The notes: generated from the letters alone by a model not told the origin. Shown: positions 19,083 to 27,699, counted from the first letter of the stretch. The stretch is DNA of 64,000 bases from Staphylococcus sp. KG4-3 (GCF_033597815.2 NZ_CP166245.1:2542001-2606000), one strand, 5' to 3'. Program-made: numbers and translations.

Positions 19083-19924
19083 TGTCTGATGGACAGAATC
19101 AATGGACTGGCCAATTAGATTTAACTGTCTTTAATAATGGTAAGAAATCGGTGGCGCGTGACATTTTTTTCGAAAAAGCCTTGAAAGTCATGCGACCAGT
19201 TTATTTAAATAACTCTGATATACCTACGTTTTATATTGTAAACGTAGGTGGTGGTTACTTAGATGGGGACCGTTACAAAATGGATTTTAATATCGAACCA
19301 AATGCAAAAGTTATTTTAACTTCACAAGGTGCTACAAAAATTTATAAAACACCTAATAACCATGTAGAACAATACCAAAACTTTAATATCCAAGAGGATG
19401 CTTATGCTGAGTATGTTGGCGATCCAATTATCGCTTTTGAAAATGCAAAATTCTATCAACATAATACATTTCATTTAAAATCTACAGCCGCATTATTTTA
19501 TACAGATATATTAACCCCAGGTTATTCTAAAGATGATAAAAAATTTAGTTATACGTATATGCACCTGTTAAATGAAATCTATGTCGATGATGAATTAGTT
19601 GTTTTCGACAATACTTTGCTTGACCCATCCAAAAATAAAGTTGATGGCCTTGGTTATATGGAAGATTATACGCACTTAGGATCTTGTTATTTTATACATC
19701 CTACTGTAAATCAAAAATTAATCGATAGTGTTTATGAGCAAATCAAACACTATCAACAGCAATATGATTGTCGTTTCGGCATCACTAAGCTACCAACACA
19801 TGGCTTTAGCATTCGAATTTTATCAAATAAAACACAAATAATTGAAAGAATATTGGCGACCCTACAAGAATTTGTAGTGAAAACAATATTTGATCGTGAT
19901 GTGGATTTTTTAAGAAAATATTAA
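19082..19924 (+). CDS. ureD: Urease accessory protein UreD (UreH)
   Basis: A 280-residue beta-rich scaffold that binds apo-urease and channels nickel from UreG to the active site. Family motifs are [17 protein letters not shown] (about residues 58-74), [13 protein letters not shown] (about 78-91) and [16 protein letters not shown]. In staphylococci ureD is last in the operon, as here, whereas it is first in enterobacteria. The stop is followed directly by the operon terminator. Confidence 0.95.
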   Translation: MSDGQNQWTGQLDLTVFNNGKKSVARDIFFEKALKVMRPVYLNNSDIPTFYIVNVGGGYLDGDRYKMDFNIEPNAKVILTSQGATKIYKTPNNHVEQYQNFNIQEDAYAEYVGDPIIAFENAKFYQHNTFHLKSTAALFYTDILTPGYSKDDKKFSYTYMHLLNEIYVDDELVVFDNTLLDPSKNKVDGLGYMEDYTHLGSCYFIHPTVNQKLIDSVYEQIKHYQQQYDCRFGITKLPTHGFSIRILSNKTQIIERILATLQEFVVKTIFDRDVDFLRKY

Positions 19925-19936
19925 AAACTATAACAT

Positions 19937-19975
19937 AAAGGAGAGCCCCAAATTTTGCTTATGGGCTCTCCTTTT
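19937..19975 (+). terminator. Terminator of the urease operon
   Basis: The stem AAAGGAGAGCCC / GGGCTCTCCTTT has a loop of about 14 bases and is followed by T-rich sequence. Confidence 0.9.
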
Positions 19976-20062
19976 CATGTTAATGTAACTAGCCAATCTA
20001 ACTAACGACTAATCTTAAATAACACTTACTGTAAAACTCACACTATCATACATATTAAAAAG

Positions 20063-20269
20063 CTAAATTATATTCAAAAACCATATAAGACTAGATACCA
20101 ATAATACAATCGTCGTAATATAAATTGTTAATTTTTGACTTTTTTTCAATTCATTTTCTTTTTTAGTAAATAAACTAAATAATGTTCCATCTTTTCCCAT
20201 TAATAAAGTGATAGAATAAATAAGTAAAATTAAAGACAAAATAAATAATATTAATGCAACGAACACCAT
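20063..20269 (-). CDS. Small two-helix membrane protein of unknown function
   Basis: The 68-residue form starts at the ATG preceded by GGGAGGGGG (8 bases away); an upstream in-frame extension has no ribosome site. Helix 1 is MVFVALILFILSLILLIYSITLLM, and a polar Lys/Glu stretch (KKENELKKSQK) links to helix 2, LTIYITTIVLLVSSLIWFL. This predicts a hairpin with a basic cytoplasmic loop. I do not recognise a family. It sits alone between the urease operon and a thioesterase gene. Confidence 0.65.
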   Translation of the reverse strand: MVFVALILFILSLILLIYSITLLMGKDGTLFSLFTKKENELKKSQKLTIYITTIVLLVSSLIWFLNII

Positions 20270-20452
20270 AAAAATCCCCCTCCCATTTGAGTAACATTTA
20301 CTAAAATAACTAATTGTCATACTATCTTAACTTAGTTTATAAATAAAGAATACTGAATGCTTTTTTATAATTAAAACAAATTATTAACTCTGTACTTTTA
20401 TTATTGCTACAATAGTACAGGTTAATAAATAATTTCTAATAGGAGTGATCTT

Positions 20453-20926
20453 GTGATAAAAGAATATATTTATAAAAACACTGTACAACCCTCTTGGATA
20501 GATAATAATAACCATATGCATGATGCACAATATTATTCCGTATTCAGCGATGCAGTTGCTGGATTTTTAGAACATATTGATTTTTCAAGCGATTATCGTC
20601 ACAACCAAGATGTTACAATATTTAATGTTGAAGCGCACATTTCTTATTTAAAAGAATTATTACTTCACGATACTTTTCACATCAAGATACAAATTTATAA
20701 TTATGATGCTAAACGCATACATTTATTCTTAACTATGTACAACGCTAATAATGAACCTACTGCTACATATGAAGCGATGATGATGGGTGTTAGCAACCAC
20801 ACAAGAAGTAGCACAGAATTCCCAGTGCCTATTCAAGAAAAACTTAAAAATTATTTTGATCAGCAACAACACTTTGATGTGCCTAAACAATTAGGTCATG
20901 TTATTCAAATACCTCAACGTAAATAA
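20453..20926 (+). CDS. Acyl-CoA thioesterase-like hot-dog protein
   Basis: A 157-residue protein of the 4HBT hot-dog family, using a GTG start behind AGGAGTG. WIDNNNHMHDAQYYSVFSDA (about residues 16-35) is the usual helix-entry region where DxNxHM residues form the active site. Hydrophobic strands (VTIFNVEAHISYLKELLL) follow. It resembles thioesterases found with carnitine or fatty acid genes, but nothing here fixes the acyl group. It precedes, and runs in the same direction as, a TetR regulator. Confidence 0.75.
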   Translation: MIKEYIYKNTVQPSWIDNNNHMHDAQYYSVFSDAVAGFLEHIDFSSDYRHNQDVTIFNVEAHISYLKELLLHDTFHIKIQIYNYDAKRIHLFLTMYNANNEPTATYEAMMMGVSNHTRSSTEFPVPIQEKLKNYFDQQQHFDVPKQLGHVIQIPQRK

Positions 20927-20981
20927 TACAATTTGACATACTTCGATTTTGACATCATTTCATTCCATTGATACTATGAAG

Positions 20982-20997
20982 TAGAATGACCATTCTA
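20982..20997. promoter_or_regulatory. TetR-family operator, copy 1
   Basis: The perfect inverted repeat TAGAATG-AC-CATTCTA lies 22 bases before the tetR start. The same half-sites recur at 21640 and 21674, pointing to autoregulation. Confidence 0.75.
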
Positions 20998-21018
20998 TTT
21001 CGGGAAGTGTGAGATACT

Positions 21019-21573
21019 ATGTCACAGAAAAAGCAAGATATACTGAGTGTTGCTGAGCGATTATTTTATGAATATGGCTTTCGAGGTGTTGGTTTAAAAC
21101 AGATTATCCAAGAAGCAAATGTTGCGACCATGACACTTTATAACCATTTTGACGCTAAAGATAATTTAGTAGCACAAGTATTAAAGCAAAGAGAAGCTCG
21201 CTATTGGCGTTATCTTGACAGTTTCGTCGAAAGACATCCAGATAAACCATTTATTTCAGCAGTTGAAGCACATTGTCAATGGCTTAATGACTACTCTTAC
21301 AAAGGCGATATGTTTATGCGCGCTATCGAAGATTATGCTGATACCGATAATGAAATTGAAAGTACCGCCAGAGGACATAAAGCGCGCCTATTACATTATT
21401 TAGAAAAACTCGCTAACAATGCAGGTATTGATAATGGCTATGATCTTGCTGTACAGTACACCTTACTATTAGAAGGTACAACCTCAATGACTGCATTATT
21501 AGGATCTAAAGAAGCAACTGAACACGCCATTACTATGGCAAAGTTATTATTACATGAAGCGCACAATCAATAA
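21019..21573 (+). CDS. TetR/AcrR-family transcriptional repressor
   Basis: A 184-residue regulator with an N-terminal helix-turn-helix: ILSVAERLFYEYGFRGVGLKQI then EANVATMTLYNHFDAKDNLVAQVL (about residues 9-57). The C-terminal ligand domain is of the shorter class and includes YTLLLEGTTSMTALLG. It probably represses itself and the downstream MFS transporter through the three matching operators. The inducer is unknown. It is transcribed separately from the MFS gene, 136 bp downstream. Confidence 0.9.
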   Translation: MSQKKQDILSVAERLFYEYGFRGVGLKQIIQEANVATMTLYNHFDAKDNLVAQVLKQREARYWRYLDSFVERHPDKPFISAVEAHCQWLNDYSYKGDMFMRAIEDYADTDNEIESTARGHKARLLHYLEKLANNAGIDNGYDLAVQYTLLLEGTTSMTALLGSKEATEHAITMAKLLLHEAHNQ

Positions 21574-21639
21574 TTCATAGACGAGTAGGTACCAGTATTC
21601 AAAAGAATCATCCCCTACTCGTTATTTTAAAATAAAAAA

Positions 21640-21655
21640 TAGAATGAACATTCTA
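21640..21655. promoter_or_regulatory. TetR-family operator, copy 2
   Basis: TAGAATG-AA-CATTCTA is a perfect 7-2-7 palindrome 55 bp before the MFS gene. Confidence 0.75.
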
Positions 21656-21673
21656 TATATTTTTAACTATTGT

Positions 21674-21689
21674 TAGAATGAACATTCTA
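21674..21689. promoter_or_regulatory. TetR-family operator, copy 3
   Basis: Identical to copy 2 and centred 34 bp from it, 21 bp before the MFS start codon. The two sites would cover the promoter and leader. Confidence 0.75.
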
Positions 21690-21709
21690 TATAGATTTGG
21701 AGGTATTTT

Positions 21710-22957
21710 ATGAAATTTTCAAGACTTGTGTTACCAGGTATCGCTATGATTGCTACCACTTATGGATTAGGTAGATTTAGTTTCGGTCTCTTTCTACCAG
21801 AAATTTCCAATGACTTGAGTTTAACCGCTTCACAAGCAGGTATGATTTCATCACTATTTTATTTGGCTTATTGTTTTACAATTATTTATTCCACATTAAA
21901 AACTGACAAAATCGGTCCTAAAAGGATGATTATCTTTGCAGGTCTTTCTGTATTAATTGGCTTAATCCTAATTGGTATCTCATCAACTGCAATCATACTG
22001 TCCTTAGGTGTCATATTCGCTGGTGCTAGTACCGGGTTAGTATCACCACCTTATGGTTATACAATTTCTTTATGGATTAAATTGCAGGATCAAGGTAAAG
22101 CAAATACATGGATTAATTCAGGTACAAGCTTAGGCTTAATGTTCACCGGTATAACCGCTATGTTTATCTTTCTTGATTGGCGTGACACCTATTTAATCTA
22201 TGCATTTATAGCATTAATCGTATTAGCTTGGAATTATATTATTATCCCAAGTCTGCAACAGGACATTAAAATTGATACTGGTAGTTTGAATATCAGAGAT
22301 ATTTCTTCTAGTAAACGCATTGTAATAGCTTCTACTTTACTTGGTGTTTCAACTGCACCATTTTGGACCTTCTCAAAGTCATTTGTTCAACTTACTGGTC
22401 ATTACTCAGATATGGCTCTTTCTGTATTTTGGATTTTAATTGGTATTTTTGGGATAGTTGGAGGTATATCTGGAGCTATTATCGATAAGAAAAGCCTTCA
22501 TTTTGCATTTAATATCGGCGTAATTTCGTTAGCATGCGCCTCAATTTCACTAGCATTAACACCAAATATATGGCTACTTCCATTTATTTCATCTTCCATA
22601 TTTGGTATGAGTTATATATTCTTAACAGGTGTTTTACTTGTTTGGGGAATTAAATTATTTGTAAAAAATGCTTCTTTAGGCATAGGTATCCCTTTTTTAC
22701 TATTAGCAGTAGGACAAGTCATTGGTTCTTCTTTCGCAGGTGTATTCATTGATATACTAAACTACCAATACACCTTTTTAATATACGGTGTAATTGGTTT
22801 AATACCTTTATTAATTTATCCTAAGGTTGAAATTACGAAAAGCAAAGCACCTAAAGGGGACTACAGTAAACTACAACAAACGAATGTTGATGTATTGAAT
22901 TCAGAACGTTCTTTTGACTTTGAAACACCAACGCAAACAGAGTATAACAATCATTAA
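21710..22957 (+). CDS. MFS transporter, TetR-controlled
   Basis: A 415-residue major facilitator protein with about 12 helices. The helix 1 region reads MKFSRLVLPGIAMIATTYGLGRFSFGLF; the YGxxRFSFGL pattern is found in YbfB/CynX-like MFS members. The loop after helix 2 is DKIGPKRMI. The C-terminus is a 50-residue hydrophilic tail. The TetR repressor and operator pair suggest inducible efflux of a toxic or metabolic compound, but uptake cannot be excluded. GGAGG precedes the ATG. Confidence 0.87.
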   Translation: MKFSRLVLPGIAMIATTYGLGRFSFGLFLPEISNDLSLTASQAGMISSLFYLAYCFTIIYSTLKTDKIGPKRMIIFAGLSVLIGLILIGISSTAIILSLGVIFAGASTGLVSPPYGYTISLWIKLQDQGKANTWINSGTSLGLMFTGITAMFIFLDWRDTYLIYAFIALIVLAWNYIIIPSLQQDIKIDTGSLNIRDISSSKRIVIASTLLGVSTAPFWTFSKSFVQLTGHYSDMALSVFWILIGIFGIVGGISGAIIDKKSLHFAFNIGVISLACASISLALTPNIWLLPFISSSIFGMSYIFLTGVLLVWGIKLFVKNASLGIGIPFLLLAVGQVIGSSFAGVFIDILNYQYTFLIYGVIGLIPLLIYPKVEITKSKAPKGDYSKLQQTNVDVLNSERSFDFETPTQTEYNNH

Positions 22958-22983
22958 GCTGTTCAATTTCATATAAAATTAAA

Positions 22984-23077
22984 ATAACCCAGGTTTCTTC
23001 TGAAAATGATCCCCCCTTAAAGAAGTTTTTGGCATCTTCTTTAAGGGGGATATCAAATGAAGTATTTCCTGGGTTAT
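22984..23077. terminator. Nested double hairpin between convergent MFS and mccB
   Basis: An outer 10-bp stem (ATAACCCAGG at 22984 with CCTGGGTTAT at 23068) encloses a strong inner stem of about 15 bp (CCCCCTTAAAGAAG at 23012 with CTTCTTTAAGGGGG at 23036). It is followed by T-rich sequence on the plus strand and is likely bidirectional. Confidence 0.8.
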
Positions 23078-23089
23078 CTTTCTTTTTAT

Positions 23090-24235
23090 TTAATTTAAAG
23101 TATTTAATGCTGCTTTTAAATCTTCTACTAAGTCTTCTGTACCTTCAATACCAACAGACAAACGAATCAAGCCGTCTGCAATGCCTTCTTTTTCACGTAT
23201 GTCTTTTGGTATAGAGGCGTGTGTCATTAAAGCAGGCACGGAAATTAAACTTTCCACCGCACCTAAACTTTCAGCTAATGTAAAATATTTAGATGTTTTA
23301 ATTACTTGTTTAGCACTTTCTATGTCTGCAACTTCAAATGCAACCACACCTGTATGCCCTTCTGCTTGTCTTTGATGAATATCGTGATTTAAGTGCGTAG
23401 CAATACTTGGATGGAACACTTGTCTAACAGCATTATGTTCTTGCAACATTGCTATAATTTCGAGTGTATTGCGTTGTACTTGTTCCATACGTATACCTAA
23501 GGTTTTAATACCTCGAATCAATAAATAACTATCTTGCGGTCCAAGTACGCCACCTGTTGAATTTTGAATAAATCCAATATGTTCTGCTAACGCTTCATCG
23601 TTTGTAGCAACTAAACCAGAAACAACATCACTATGACCGCCGAGATATTTTGTTGCAGAATGTAATACAATATCGATACCAAATTTTAATGGGTTTTGGA
23701 AATAAGGTGTCATAAACGTATTATCTACGACAGAAATCAAATTATGTCTTTTAGCTATCTCGGAAGATTTTTTAATATCTGTTACACGTAATAACGGATT
23801 AGACGGTGTCTCAATGTATAACATTTTCGTTTCAGGCTTAATATATTGTTCAATTTCGTCAATTTGTGTTGTATCAATAAAATCAGCTTCTATACCAAAA
23901 CGGGTAAACACTTTAGATAATGCTCTATATGTGCCACCATAAACATCTGAATTAATTAATAAATGGTCACCTTTATCTAACAACATAATCACTGCTGAGA
24001 TGGCTGCCATACCAGAACCAAATGCATAACCGAATTCTCCTTCTTCTAAATCGGCAATTAGCCCTTCTAATGCCGTTCTTGTAGGATTCGCAGAACGTGA
24101 ATATTCGTAACCTTGTCTCATATCTCCAATATCATCTTGAATATAAGTACTCGTTTGATAAATTGGCGTCGTTACCGCTCCTGTGTATGGATCTGTTGTC
24201 ACTCCGCCATGTATTAATTGTGTTTTTTTATTCAT
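23090..24235 (-). CDS. mccB: Cystathionine gamma-lyase / homocysteine gamma-lyase
   Basis: A PLP enzyme of the Cys/Met-metabolism family, 381 residues. It cleaves cystathionine to cysteine in reverse transsulfuration. The Schiff-base Lys is Lys196 in LHSATKYLGGHSD; YSRSANPTR (about residues 45-53), FGSGMAA (72-78) and DNTFMTPYFQNPL (171-183) complete the cofactor site. The second ATG is used because AAGGAGA abuts the first. It overlaps mccA by 8 bases in the order mccA-mccB, as in other Firmicutes. The metB/mccB families are similar; pairing with mccA favours mccB. Confidence 0.9.
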   Translation of the reverse strand: MNKKTQLIHGGVTTDPYTGAVTTPIYQTSTYIQDDIGDMRQGYEYSRSANPTRTALEGLIADLEEGEFGYAFGSGMAAISAVIMLLDKGDHLLINSDVYGGTYRALSKVFTRFGIEADFIDTTQIDEIEQYIKPETKMLYIETPSNPLLRVTDIKKSSEIAKRHNLISVVDNTFMTPYFQNPLKFGIDIVLHSATKYLGGHSDVVSGLVATNDEALAEHIGFIQNSTGGVLGPQDSYLLIRGIKTLGIRMEQVQRNTLEIIAMLQEHNAVRQVFHPSIATHLNHDIHQRQAEGHTGVVAFEVADIESAKQVIKTSKYFTLAESLGAVESLISVPALMTHASIPKDIREKEGIADGLIRLSVGIEGTEDLVEDLKAALNTLN

Positions 24236-25133
24236 AATCATTCTCCTTATAATTTAAGATTTTCTTTGACATATATCGGTCGCTTCCGTCAGGAAAAACT
24301 GTGACAATAACACCTTTATTTATATGTTTTTTAATGTCTAATGCTGCCTGTAGTGCTGCTCCCGATGAACTACCAACCAAGAGTCCTTCTTGTTTAGCAA
24401 TTAGTTTTACATTTTTAAATGCATCATCATCGCTAACTTTTATAATATCTGCTACTAATGTTTCAGGTAAGAATAATGGCCATTGTTCGGAACCAATGCC
24501 TTCTATATCATGTGCATGTGCTTGACCACCACTTAAAGTAGATCCTTCTGGCTCAACTATGACACTTTCAATATTAAATTGAGCTAAATGTTCAGCAATA
24601 CCAGCAAAGGTTCCACCAGATCCTACGCCACCAACAAAATAATCAATATCGTCCAGTTTATCTGTAATTTCTTGTGCTATGGTATCTTTATATGCTTCAG
24701 GATTATGTTTCGATTCAAATTGATTTAAATAAAAAGCCCCCGTTTTTAATCCGAATTCCTGTGCTGCTATTTTTGCACCTTCCATACCAAGTCCTTGTTC
24801 TGTTCTTATTACTTTCGCTCCTAAAGCTTTTATAATTGATACTTTCTCTTCAGAAAAACCTATAGGCGCAAAAATCACACTACTGAGTCCATAATGATTG
24901 GCTGCAAGAGCAACACCGATGCCCGTATTACCTGCTGATGCTTCAACAACTGTATCTCCTTCATGAATGATGTTATCTTTTAAAGCTACCTCAATTAAAT
25001 GCTTTCCTAATCTATCTTTTATGCTACCGCCAGGATTAAACTGTTCTAATTTTGCATAAATTTGAACGTCTTTATTACTAAATGATTTTAAAAGTACAAG
25101 CGGTGTATTTCCTATTAAGTCAAAACCAATCAT
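24228..25133 (-). CDS. mccA: Cystathionine beta-synthase (O-acetylserine-dependent) / cysteine synthase family
   Basis: A 301-residue PLP enzyme of fold type II that joins homocysteine with O-acetylserine to give cystathionine. The PLP Lys is Lys39 in FNPGGSIKDRLG; EASAGNTGIGVA binds the substrate carboxylate and GGVGSGGTFAG binds the PLP phosphate. The start is the ATG with GGAGG 6-7 bases before it; the longer frame would start inside untranslated leader. It forms one operon with mccB. The upstream leader (25134-25358) is shared with the divergent metY and contains an imperfect GAATT/AATTC dyad. Confidence 0.88.
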   Translation of the reverse strand: MIGFDLIGNTPLVLLKSFSNKDVQIYAKLEQFNPGGSIKDRLGKHLIEVALKDNIIHEGDTVVEASAGNTGIGVALAANHYGLSSVIFAPIGFSEEKVSIIKALGAKVIRTEQGLGMEGAKIAAQEFGLKTGAFYLNQFESKHNPEAYKDTIAQEITDKLDDIDYFVGGVGSGGTFAGIAEHLAQFNIESVIVEPEGSTLSGGQAHAHDIEGIGSEQWPLFLPETLVADIIKVSDDDAFKNVKLIAKQEGLLVGSSSGAALQAALDIKKHINKGVIVTVFPDGSDRYMSKKILNYKENDYE

Positions 25134-25288
25134 TTTATTCCTCCATGAGTTTACCATTTCCATTCCTTTTACAATACCCTACTATAACGATAAGAATTAT
25201 AAACAATTCATTTTATTTTTGCAACCCCTTTAAACTAAGTGCGTTGTAAAAAACACAAATCAATCCTTACTTTTTTAGTAAGAAATGG

Positions 25289-25317
25289 TTGAAAAGGTTA
25301 AAAGGGTCTTGTATAGT
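25289..25317 (+). promoter_or_regulatory. metY promoter
   Basis: TTGAAA (25289-25294), a 17-base spacer and TATAGT (25312-25317) form a good sigma-A promoter. The palindrome TGATAATTATCA (25318-25329) begins right after the -10. Confidence 0.7.
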
Positions 25318-25320
25318 GAT

Positions 25321-25335
25321 AATTATCAGAAAATT
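25321..25335 (+). promoter_or_regulatory. CodY-like box at the metY start site
   Basis: AATTATCAGAAAATT matches AATTTTCWGAAAATT at 14 of 15 positions and covers the likely transcription start, so CodY binding would block metY when branched-chain amino acids and GTP are plentiful. Confidence 0.6.
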
Positions 25336-25358
25336 CTAATTTTAGGAGGATTTATATT

Positions 25359-26648
25359 ATGTCTCAAAACCCTTGGCATTTAGACACACTTTCCATTCAC
25401 GGCGGTCAAGTAACAGATGACTTTTCAAAATCTCGCGCAGTTCCTATTTATCAGACTTCTAGTTATGTATTTGATAATACCGAACATGCAAGAAAGCTTT
25501 TTGCTTTAGAAGAACCTGGCAATATTTATACTAGAATAATGAATCCAACGCAAAATGTTTTTGAAGAGCGTATTGCAGCACTTGAAGGTGGAATCGGAGC
25601 TCTAGCCACATCTTCAGGGCAAGCTGCAATTCATTTAGCACTCTTAAATATTGTAGAATCTGGAGATGAAATTGTTGCTTCTTCTAACTTGTATGGTGGA
25701 ACTTACAATTTATTAAATGTTACCTTTAATAAATTAGGCATCAAAGTTCACTTTGTAGATCCAAGTGATCCTGAAAATTTTGTAAATGCTATTAACGATA
25801 AAACAAAAGCTGTTTATGCTGAAACTATAGGTAATCCAAAAATTGATGTATTAGATATTGAAGCAGTCGCAAATGTTGCACATCAAAATAACATTCCGTT
25901 AATTGTAGATAATACTTTCCCAACTCCATATTTACTTCGTCCTTTTGAATTTGGTGCAGACATTATTATACATTCAGCAACTAAATTTATAGGTGGTCAC
26001 GGTACTTCTATAGGTGGGGTTATTGTAGATAGCGGTAATTTCAATTGGGATAATGGTAAATTCCCAAGTCTTGTAGAACCTGATTCAAGTTATCATGGTA
26101 TTTCATATACTAAAGATGTTGGAGAAGCAGCCTATATTACAAAGGCGCGTGTACAGTTATTACGAGATTTAGGTTCAGCAGTATCACCTTTTAACGTCCA
26201 TGAATTTTTATTAGGATTAGAAACATTACATTTACGTTTAGAAAGACATTCTGAAAACGCATTGCGTGTTGCCCAATATTTAGAACAACATCCAAACGTA
26301 ACTTGGGTGAATTATCCTGGTTTAGAAAACAATAAATATCAGCAACTTGCCCAAAAGTATTTACCAAATGGACAAGGTGCAGTACTCACTTTTGGTGTAG
26401 ATGGTTCTGTTGAAGATATTGCAAAATTTGTTGATGCATTAAGTCTATTCTCTCATTTAGCAAATGTTGGAGATTCTAAATCTTTAATTATCCATCCTGC
26501 TAGTACGACTCATTTACAATTATCACCTGAAGAACAACAAGCTTCAGGCGTTGTGCCTGAACTTGTAAGATTATCAGTTGGTACTGAAAATATTGATGAC
26601 ATAATTAATGACCTTGAAAAAGGTTTTAAAGCATCACTTGAAAATTAA
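25359..26648 (+). CDS. metY: O-acetylhomoserine sulfhydrylase
   Basis: A 429-residue PLP enzyme that makes homocysteine directly from an O-acylhomoserine and sulfide. The PLP Lys is Lys209 in [21 protein letters not shown] (about residues 57-65) and [14 protein letters not shown] are typical of this subgroup, which is about 50 residues longer than MetB/MccB. The C-terminal [27 protein letters not shown] is diagnostic. AGGAGG lies 8 bases upstream. The final codons (SLEN-stop) form the start of the 70-bp tandem repeat that follows. Confidence 0.92.
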   Translation: MSQNPWHLDTLSIHGGQVTDDFSKSRAVPIYQTSSYVFDNTEHARKLFALEEPGNIYTRIMNPTQNVFEERIAALEGGIGALATSSGQAAIHLALLNIVESGDEIVASSNLYGGTYNLLNVTFNKLGIKVHFVDPSDPENFVNAINDKTKAVYAETIGNPKIDVLDIEAVANVAHQNNIPLIVDNTFPTPYLLRPFEFGADIIIHSATKFIGGHGTSIGGVIVDSGNFNWDNGKFPSLVEPDSSYHGISYTKDVGEAAYITKARVQLLRDLGSAVSPFNVHEFLLGLETLHLRLERHSENALRVAQYLEQHPNVTWVNYPGLENNKYQQLAQKYLPNGQGAVLTFGVDGSVEDIAKFVDALSLFSHLANVGDSKSLIIHPASTTHLQLSPEEQQASGVVPELVRLSVGTENIDDIINDLEKGFKASLEN

Positions 26649-26895
26649 CGAAGGAATTTTCTTAGTGATGCTTATGCAAAAGAATACTTTTGTGTTCCTC
26701 TGATCACTTGAAAATTAACGAAGGAATTTTCTTTGGGATGCTTATGCAAAAGAATACTTTTGTGTTCCTCTGATCACTTGAAAATTAACAAAGGAATTTT
26801 CTTTGGGATGCTTATGCAAAAGAATACTTTTGTGTTCCTCTGATCACTTGAAAATTAACGAAGGAATTTCCTTTGGATGCTTATGCAAAAGAATA
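26633..26895. repeat. 70-bp tandem repeat, about 3.8 copies, beginning in metY
   Basis: Copies start at 26633, 26703, 26773 and 26843; the last stops after about 53 bases. Copies 2 and 3 differ at one position (ACGAAGG/ACAAAGG); copy 1 differs at TTAGTGATG and copy 4 at TTCCTTTGGATG. Each unit includes the last metY codons with the TAA stop, and two small hairpins: GAAAATT/AATTTTC and CAAAAG-AATA-CTTTTG. It is therefore a duplicated metY 3' end and trailer. No spacers and no protein frame run through it. Confidence 0.9.
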
Positions 26896-26916
26896 CTCAA
26901 AACTATGTTAATAATA

Positions 26917-26950
26917 AAAAGGCTGAGGCAATTAATTGTCTCAGCCTTAA
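26917..26950. terminator. Intrinsic terminator downstream of metY repeats
   Basis: The stem AAGGCTGAGGCAATT / AATTGTCTCAGCCTT has A-run and T-run flanks. It is the GGCTGAGAC-type hairpin also seen at 39990, and it would work on both strands. Confidence 0.88.
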
Positions 26951-26991
26951 GCATATAACAAATAAAAAATGAATGGTGAAGTGTGATACAT
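26947..26991 (-). CDS. Possible 14-residue peptide
   Basis: MYHTSPFIFYLLYA is encoded with AGGAGG 5 bases before the ATG and its stop on the edge of the terminator. The Shine-Dalgarno is better than that of most genes here, but no promoter is evident and no homologue is recalled. It could be chance or a leader peptide. Confidence 0.25.
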   Translation of the reverse strand: MYHTSPFIFYLLYA

Positions 26992-27171
26992 AAGCTCCTC
27001 CTATCCACTAATCAATAAACTCTTTTAAACCCCCTTAAACTATGCCTTCACACAAACCTAAGCCTACCCTCCGTGTCTAATATGACTTTGTTGACACTTT
27101 ATAGTCCATATTGAATTTATAAATTAATATTAGGATAATAATCATATTAATAGCATAAATTAGGTGTTCAT

Positions 27172-27699
27172 TTGAGTGAGAATAAAGACAGATTAACCGT
27201 AAGTGTTATACTACTGGCTGGCAAGATACTACTTTCCTCTGATGCTGAAGTATCAAGAGTAGAAGATACCATGCGTCGCATCGCAATTTATATGGGCTAT
27301 TATAATAGTCAAGGTTACATAATCAACGTATTTATCAATTTTTTCATTAAGTGAAGAACATAATACATGTATATTACATATAAACAAAAACAGCACTAAT
27401 TTATTAAAAATATTTCAAGTTAATTCAATTTCTAGAAAGCTTACAGTAATCAATTATCTATTGATTAGGCTTATATCCTATTAAAAAATGTCGATTACAC
27501 TAATTTAAATATTCCATTATGGAAAAAGGTAATGGCTGCAGGAATAATTTCATTAAGTTTCCTATATTTACAAGGCGGCACCTGGTCAGATGCAATCACT
27601 ACAATTATTGCTGGCTCAATTGCTTTAGGTCTGCTATTATCTGATCAGTTATCGAAGACACTCAATATTCGTAAATTATTATTAGTAAAAAAATTATAA
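27172..27699 (+). pseudogene. Threonine/serine exporter (ThrE, DUF1212 type), decayed
   Basis: From a TTG the frame reads VSVILLAGKILLSSDAEVSRVEDTMRRIA, the N-terminal signature of DUF1212/ThrE exporters, then stops at 27354 after a shift. The adjoining frame resumes with SLSEEHNTCILHINKNSTNLL (27348 on), breaks again near 27475, and a third frame gives WKKVMAAGIISLSFLYLQGG (from about 27521) to a stop at 27697. At least two frameshifts plus loss of the C-terminal half (a normal protein has about 250 residues) show a dead gene. The individual pieces keep recognisable family sequence, so decay is fairly recent. Confidence 0.85.

Larger units (their letters stand above)
26649..27171. other. Gap between metY and the thrE remnant, 523 bp
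   Basis: It holds the tandem repeat, a terminator at 26917-26950, a minus-strand 14-codon frame with a strong ribosome site, and a plus-strand TTGACA at 27090 that may belong to the old thrE promoter. About 27000-27080 shows nothing further. Confidence 0.6.

Noticed and set aside
26633..26895. CRISPR-like array
   Set aside because: The 70-bp units are directly abutting with no spacers, and the first unit contains metY codons; there are no cas genes.
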